A program made the position numbers and the translations under genes. The notes beneath the pieces were generated by a model that made no database searches, was not told the DNA's origin, and saw nothing but the letters and a program-made list of their open reading frames with translations. A DNA stretch of 64,000 nucleotides from Vibrio sinus. Its GTDB lineage: Bacteria > Pseudomonadota > Gammaproteobacteria > Enterobacterales > Vibrionaceae. Where the stretch lies: assembly GCF_023634645.1 (NCBI RefSeq), contig NZ_JAMKMR010000001.1:310001-374000 (forward strand), given 5' to 3'. Positions 63,258-64,000 of the stretch are shown here, piece by piece (positions within the stretch are counted from its first letter, which is position 1; every line of letters begins with the position of its first letter).

Positions 63258-64000
63258 ATGAAGATAGCTCAACCTTACGTACTTTTCCTCGGTGATGTGA
63301 CCGATCCTCTATCAGCAAAAACTGCACGTGGTATTTTGAAATGGCGTCCTGATGCTTGTGTGGGTCAAATTAGACTAAATGAAAACACCATCTCACTCGG
63401 CTTACCTGATTTCACCCTACAACAAGCGCTATATAAAGGTGCCAAAACTCTCGTTATCGGTACCGCAAACGCAGGAGGCGTCATCCCTGATAATTGGTTA
63501 GGTACGCTTATTCAAGCTGCTGAATTAGGCTTCGATATTGCTTCAGGCATGCATCAACGCTTATCCGATATTCCCGAGTTAGCTCAACTGCAAGATAAAA
63601 CGCAAATTCGACTATTCGATGTACGACATTACGATGAGCCGTTAAAAGTTGGCAATGGTAAAAAACGCCAAGGCAAACGTCTTCTTACCGTAGGTACCGA
63701 CTGCGCAGTTGGAAAAATGTTCACAGCCCTTGCCATAGAAAAAGCGCTAACCGAAAGCGGTACCCAAGCTCAATTCAAAGCAACCGGGCAAACAGGTATT
63801 CTAATCGATGGACATGGCATTTCTGTTGACGCTGTCGTGGCTGACTTTATTTCTGGTGCTGTGGAAACGCTCAGCCCAGCATTTAATGACCATGAATGGG
63901 ATATTATTGAAGGTCAAGGATCACTGTATAACCCTTCTTTTGCTGGTGTAAGCCTAGGGCTATTGCATGGCGCACAACCTGACGCTTTAGTACTGTGCCA
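63258..64000 (+). CDS. dgcN: DgcN-like DUF1611 protein, 5' part (cut by window edge)
   Basis: The frame runs open from the ATG at 63258 to the window end (247 codons). DUF1611 proteins start MKIAQPYVLFLGDVTDPLSAKTARG and have a Rossmann-like front and a P-loop region TVGTDCAVGKMFTALAIEKAL (a GxxCAVGK form), followed by GQTGILIDGHGISVDAVVADFISGA. In marine bacteria DgcN is described as a D-glutamate N-acetyltransferase that works with DgcA. The rest of the operon lies outside the window. Confidence 0.85.
   Translation, partial: MKIAQPYVLFLGDVTDPLSAKTARGILKWRPDACVGQIRLNENTISLGLPDFTLQQALYKGAKTLVIGTANAGGVIPDNWLGTLIQAAELGFDIASGMHQRLSDIPELAQLQDKTQIRLFDVRHYDEPLKVGNGKKRQGKRLLTVGTDCAVGKMFTALAIEKALTESGTQAQFKATGQTGILIDGHGISVDAVVADFISGAVETLSPAFNDHEWDIIEGQGSLYNPSFAGVSLGLLHGAQPDALVLC

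Noticed and set aside
1..64000. CRISPR arrays, tRNA or rRNA genes, prophage genes and intact insertion sequences
   Set aside because: No regularly spaced direct repeats, cloverleaf tRNA patterns, phage structural genes or transposase genes were recognised on either strand.

Overview
The window is a gamma-proteobacterial chromosome segment, almost certainly from Vibrio or a close relative. The evidence is the KtrA/KtrB potassium pair with Vibrio-like lengths (220 and 455 aa), a DUF2850 protein, a DUF3612/RamB-like regulator, a sucrose PTS locus, an infC with an AUU start next to rpmI-rplT, and short interspersed repeats ending in TATACCCAA. Both ends cut genes: arnB at the left edge and dgcN at the right edge.

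Layout. 1-7.8 kb: a complete lipid A aminoarabinose operon (arnB'CADTEF) with ugd, all on +. 7.8-11.3 kb: mostly minus-strand genes (hydrolase, DUF3820, HTH protein, a PBP5-type carboxypeptidase, a small membrane protein). 11.3-14.0 kb: arfA (with an early in-frame stop), a cold-shock gene with a long leader, yaeQ, an unknown protein and a membrane-anchored glutaredoxin-like protein. 14.0-15.5 kb: a composite palindromic repeat, then an 18-codon leader peptide with mutually exclusive hairpins ahead of an EamA transporter. 15.5-24.2 kb: a partial type VI secretion locus (TssL, TssK, TssJ and the FHA protein TagH on -, TssM on +) with an outer-membrane barrel protein; no sheath, tube, ClpV or VgrG gene is present. 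24.2-28.0 kb: an Lrp-family gene, then rplT, rpmI, infC and thrS on -. 28.1-32.5 kb: sucrose uptake and hydrolysis (scrA, scrB, scrR) with two identical inverted operators. 32.6-34.9 kb: an unknown exported protein, a NadD-like enzyme and nadE. 34.9-42.2 kb: the glycine cleavage cluster (gcvT, an XRE-cupin regulator, glyA, gcvH, gcvP). 42.2-46.3 kb: a LysR gene, two periplasmic binding proteins without transporter partners, and a small unknown gene. 46.5-48.8 kb: a stand-alone malate synthase G-like domain protein divergent from a RamB-like regulator. 48.8-54.6 kb: an Mpo1-like membrane protein, GNAT, AlkB-like, EamA plus LysR, a diguanylate cyclase and a tail-anchored small protein. 54.8-61.6 kb: DUF2850, KtrB/KtrA, MscS, DsbB with a DUF5993-type small protein, and a chemoreceptor. 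61.8-64 kb: a small membrane protein and a LysR gene next to dgcN.

The parts most worth a second look are the leader-peptide/attenuator structure at 14.42-14.57 kb, the detached malate synthase G domain at 46.5 kb, arfA with a stop at codon 3, the split T6SS, and the tRNA-Thr anticodon-like hairpin before thrS. Gene identities come from reading the translated sequences against remembered family features; no database search was run.
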